The position numbers and the translations under genes were made by a program. 9,005 bases of DNA from Chloroflexota bacterium (GTDB taxonomy: Bacteria; Chloroflexota; Dormibacteria; Aeolococcales; Aeolococcaceae), in contig DNAU01000169.1 of assembly GCA_003491925.1 (NCBI GenBank), positions 1 to 9,005 on the forward strand, read 5' to 3'. Positions 6,622 through 9,005 of the stretch are shown here, piece by piece; position 1 is the stretch's first letter; every line of letters begins with the position of its first letter. The notes beneath the pieces were generated by a model. The model saw nothing but the letters and a program-made list of their open reading frames with translations. It was not told the DNA's origin and ran no database searches.

Positions 6622-6634
6622 GTATGATGCGGGC
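6622..6634 (+). promoter_or_regulatory. Promoter-like motif upstream of the SDR gene
   Basis: GTATGATGCGGGC contains TATGAT (6623-6628), close to the consensus -10 hexamer, 37 bp before the SDR start codon. It resembles the motif at 5277-5289 and is likewise preceded by CCGGTC (6612-6617). No TTGACA-like -35 box is found at normal spacing. Confidence 0.5.
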
Positions 6635-6665
6635 ACGGTCGGCCCTCGTTCGAGGTGGAGCGGTG

Positions 6666-7502
6666 ATGTCCACGAGCGGTCGCGAGCAAGCGGATCTGCG
6701 CGGGGTGCGCGTGCTGGTCACTGGCGCCACCAGCGGCATCGGTCGCGCGATGGCCGAGGCGCTGGTGGGCGCCGGCGCGGCCGTCGCCATCACCGGTCGC
6801 GACCTCGCGCGCGCCCAGGCTGTCGCCGCCGCGATGGCGGGCGGCTCGGGTCGGGCGACCCCCGTGGCGATGGACGTCCGCGACGAGGAGCAGGTGGCGC
6901 GGGGCGTCGCCGAGGTGCTGGAGCGGCTGGACGGCCTCGATGTGCTCGTGAACAACGCCGGTGTGGGGATGCGCAACGTCAATCCCCGCTTCCTCACCGA
7001 CCCGCAGCCGTTCTGGAAGGTCAGCCGGCGGGCCTTCGAGGACGTGATCGCCACCAACCTGACCGGCTACTTCCTGGTCGCCGTCGCGGTCGTCCCCCAC
7101 CTGCTCCAGGCCGGGCGGGGGCGCATCGTCAACGTCACCATGAACCACTCGACCATGCGCCGGCGAGGCTTCGTCCCCTATGGCCCCTCCAGGGCCGGCG
7201 CGGAGTCGCTCTCCCGGATCATGGAGGCGGATCTCGCCGGCAGCGGGGTGAGTGTCAACATGCTGCTCCCGGGAGGCGCCACGGCGACCGGGATGATACC
7301 CGACGAGCTGACCCCCGAGGTGCGTGAGCGCCTTCTCCCGGCCTCGGTCATGGCCGCCCCCATCCTCTGGCTCTGCTCGGCCGCGGCGGAGGGAGTGACC
7401 GGCGAGCGGATCGTGGCGGCGGAGTTCGACGGGTGGCTGGAGGAGTGGAAGCGCCGCGCCGGCTCACCCGCGGCCAGGCCTCCGGGATCCGAGGGCGGCT
7501 GA
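6666..7502 (+). CDS. Short-chain dehydrogenase/reductase family protein with altered catalytic residues
   Basis: The 278-residue protein has the classical SDR Rossmann fold. The cofactor motif TGATSGIG is at residues 19-26, R45 follows the second strand (suggesting NADP(H)), D70-V71 contacts adenine, NNAG is at 96-99, and the tetrad Asn is N131. The active-site Tyr is Y172, but in YGPSR the usual Lys is R176. Aligned to FabG without gaps, the catalytic Ser position is M159 (VNVTMNHSTM), with S162 three residues later. It may therefore be a slow or redirected oxidoreductase, or a non-catalytic NADP-binding protein. An approximately 15-residue insertion before N131 (about 103-118, containing PQPFW) could shape the substrate pocket. 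The substrate is unknown. The ATG at 6666 follows GAGGTGGAG (6652-6660); a GTG directly before it is a possible alternative. The gene stands alone behind its own promoter-like motif and converges on the ABC transporter gene. Confidence 0.88.
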   Translation: MSTSGREQADLRGVRVLVTGATSGIGRAMAEALVGAGAAVAITGRDLARAQAVAAAMAGGSGRATPVAMDVRDEEQVARGVAEVLERLDGLDVLVNNAGVGMRNVNPRFLTDPQPFWKVSRRAFEDVIATNLTGYFLVAVAVVPHLLQAGRGRIVNVTMNHSTMRRRGFVPYGPSRAGAESLSRIMEADLAGSGVSVNMLLPGGATATGMIPDELTPEVRERLLPASVMAAPILWLCSAAAEGVTGERIVAAEFDGWLEEWKRRAGSPAARPPGSEGG

Positions 7503-7670
7503 GGCAGGCCCCGAGGTCGGACCCCCCATCCCTCCAGATGGTTATGGACGTCGATGTCCTAAACCGGCCTGGCGTGGAGGAGTGGAGGGCTCCCGATCGG
7601 CTGGTGCGGTGCCCGCAACCAGGGTCGAGGGGTCGAGGCATCCAGGTCACCACCGGCGCCCGGGTGGAGC
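7503..7670. other. Intergenic region between convergent genes, with nested inverted repeats
   Basis: I see no gene in these 168 bases. The outer pair CCCTCCA (7530-7536) and TGGAGGG (7583-7589) is a perfect 7-bp inverted repeat. Inside it, GGTTATGGAC (7540-7549) and GTCCTAAACC (7556-7565) pair at 8 of 10 positions around a 6-nt loop. The inner arm is more A/T-rich than its surroundings. The position between two converging genes suits a transcription terminator or RNA-processing structure, but there is no U-tract. A small tandem duplication, GGTCGAGG twice, lies at 7623-7638. Confidence 0.4.
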
Positions 7671-9005
7671 TCAGGCGCCCGCGGCGAGGATGTCCTCCGA
7701 CGCGTCCGAGACCGCGCCATCGCCGCCTCCAGCCGATCCCCGGGCCGCCCGGCGGACCGAGCGCCCCTGGCGGGCGAATTGCTGCTGGTACAGCCGCGCG
7801 TACAACCCGCCCTGGCTGAGCAGCTCGTCGTGGGTGCCCTGCTCCACCAGCCGTCCGTGGTCGATCACGAAGATGACGTCGGCGGCGAGGATGGTGGAGA
7901 GGCGGTGGGCGATGGCGATGGTGGTGCGCTCGTGGAGGAGGGGGGCGAGGGCCGCCTGGACCAGGCGCTCGCTGGCGGTGTCGAGCGAGGCGGTGGCCTC
8001 GTCGAGGATGAGGATGCGGGGGGCCTTGAGCACGACCCGGGCGATGGCGATGCGCTGCTTCTCGCCGCCCGAGAAGCGGTAGCCGCGCTCGCCGACCACG
8101 GTGTCGTAGCCCTCGGACAGCTCGGCGATCCGGTCGTGGATGAAGGCGGCTCGGCAGGCCGACTCCAGCTCCTCCTGGGTGGCGTCCGGCTTGGCGTAGA
8201 GGAGGTTGCGGCGCACCGAGGCGTGGAAGAGGTAGGTCTCCTGGGTGACGATCCCGAGCTGGTCGGCGATCGAGGCGAGGGTCAGGTTCCTCACGTCGTG
8301 GCCGTCGAGGCGGACCGCCCCCAGGGTCACGTCGTAGAGGCGGGGGATGAGGTAGGAGATGGTCGTCTTGCCGGCCCCGGTCGGGCCCACGATGGCGGCG
8401 AGCTGGCCCGGCATCACCCGCATGTCGAGGTCCTCGAGGGCCCAGGGGCGGGGCGCCTCCTGGTCGGCGTGGGCGACCCCCACCTGGGTGCGGAGGTGGT
8501 GGGCGGGGTCGTAGCGGAAGTAGACGTGGTCCAGCTCGATCTCGGCGCCGGCCCGCCTGAAGGGCAGGGCGACCGCATCCGGGGCGTCGACGATGTCCTG
8601 GGGGATCTCGAGGTAGTCGAAGATGCGCTCGAAGAGGGCGAGTGACGACTGGACCTCGACCGACACCTGGAGCATCGAGCCGATCGGGAAGAAGAGCCGG
8701 CTCTGCAGGGTGGTGATGGCGACGATGGTGCCGGCGGTGATCCCCGAGCTCAGACCGTTGCTGTGGTAGATGACGAAGGCGGAGACCAGGTAGACGAGTG
8801 CCGGGGCGATCGAGAAGAAGACCTGCACCATCGCGAAGAGGACCCGGCCAACCATCGCGGCACGGATCGAGAGGTCGGCGACCTGGCGGTTCTCCGCCCG
8901 GAAGCGCTCCATCTCCTCGCGCTGGCGGCCAAAGGTCTTGCCCAGCAGGATGCCGGAGATGGAGAGCGTCTCCTGGGTGATCGCGCTCATCTCCGCCTTG
9001 GATTC
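7671..9005 (-). CDS. ABC exporter half-transporter, C-terminal part (N-terminus beyond the right edge)
   Basis: The frame is open through the right edge (9005), so the N-terminal part of the membrane domain is missing; 444 residues are visible. The fragment opens in a cytoplasmic loop of the membrane domain (QETLSISGILLGKTFGRQ), followed by hydrophobic helices at about residues 52-80 and 87-110. The ATPase domain then shows Walker A GPTGAGKT (207-214), Q-loop Q255 (QETYLF), signature FSGGEKQ (311-317), Walker B ILILDE (331-336), D-loop SLD and H-loop H367. All catalytic residues are intact, so it should be an active ATP-driven exporter, working as a homo- or heterodimer. About 20 extra residues (HHLRTQVGVAHADQEAPRPW) sit between the aromatic A-loop and the strand before Walker A. 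A Gly/Ala-rich tail of about 30 residues ends the protein. Substrate (lipid, drug or peptide) cannot be told. Confidence 0.93.
   Translation of the reverse strand, partial: ESKAEMSAITQETLSISGILLGKTFGRQREEMERFRAENRQVADLSIRAAMVGRVLFAMVQVFFSIAPALVYLVSAFVIYHSNGLSSGITAGTIVAITTLQSRLFFPIGSMLQVSVEVQSSLALFERIFDYLEIPQDIVDAPDAVALPFRRAGAEIELDHVYFRYDPAHHLRTQVGVAHADQEAPRPWALEDLDMRVMPGQLAAIVGPTGAGKTTISYLIPRLYDVTLGAVRLDGHDVRNLTLASIADQLGIVTQETYLFHASVRRNLLYAKPDATQEELESACRAAFIHDRIAELSEGYDTVVGERGYRFSGGEKQRIAIARVVLKAPRILILDEATASLDTASERLVQAALAPLLHERTTIAIAHRLSTILAADVIFVIDHGRLVEQGTHDELLSQGGLYARLYQQQFARQGRSVRRAARGSAGGGDGAVSDASEDILAAGA

Noticed and set aside
5714..7057. A 447-codon minus-strand open frame
   Set aside because: It spans the antisense of three plus-strand genes, including the well-supported tadA and SDR genes, and has Arg/Ala/Pro-rich composition typical of shadows.
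7623..7638. Tandem GGTCGAGG duplication as an attachment or target-site repeat
   Set aside because: The two 8-bp copies are directly adjacent, with no element between them; simple slippage explains them.
1..9005. CRISPR array, transposon ends, phage genes, tRNA or rRNA
   Set aside because: I looked for regularly spaced repeats, terminal inverted repeats with transposase motifs, and tRNA cloverleaf sequences such as GGTTCGAATCC. None was found; the only spaced repeats are the in-frame 27-bp units at 3227-3307.

Overview
The window is about 9 kb of very GC-rich bacterial chromosome with tightly packed genes and strong G/C bias at third codon positions. The succinate dehydrogenase genes resemble the actinobacterial/mycobacterial Sdh1 type. 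The malate dehydrogenase is of the lactate-dehydrogenase-like type, common in Chloroflexota and many other bacteria but not the usual actinobacterial form. This mixture suggests a high-GC Terrabacteria lineage (Chloroflexota, Dormibacterota-like, or a deep actinobacterial relative). That placement is inference. I see no mobile element, phage, CRISPR, tRNA or rRNA, and all the genes look like ordinary housekeeping or metabolic genes.

Left part (1-3343, + strand): the 3' end of a succinate dehydrogenase operon. It holds the end of the membrane anchor gene, the flavoprotein gene sdhA, the iron-sulfur gene sdhB, and a small gene for an unrecognised one- or two-helix membrane protein whose C-terminus is a three-copy, 9-residue tandem repeat. 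The first three are joined by a 1-nt gap and a 1-nt overlap. The order anchor-A-B and the Cys/His-rich anchor match the mycobacterial Sdh1 arrangement.

Middle (3391-5231): a malate dehydrogenase gene (- strand) converges on the sdh operon and diverges from an endonuclease III gene (nth, + strand). The 131-bp mdh/nth intergenic region carries three perfect inverted repeats. One of them brackets a good -10 box (TACAAT) for mdh. Succinate dehydrogenase and malate dehydrogenase catalyse TCA-cycle steps on either side of fumarase, so the left half is a small TCA cluster.

Right part (5313-7502, + strand): an unrecognised 251-aa charged helical protein, the tRNA adenosine deaminase tadA, and a short-chain dehydrogenase/reductase in which the catalytic Ser and Lys positions are Met and Arg. 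The unrecognised gene and the SDR gene are preceded by similar promoter-like sequences (GTAnnATGCGGGC). The end of the window (7671-9005, - strand) is the C-terminal part of an ABC exporter half-transporter that runs off the right edge.

No clearly new multi-gene system is visible. The points most worth checking are the Sdh anchor and its small companion protein, the catalytically altered SDR, and the palindrome-rich mdh/nth promoter region.
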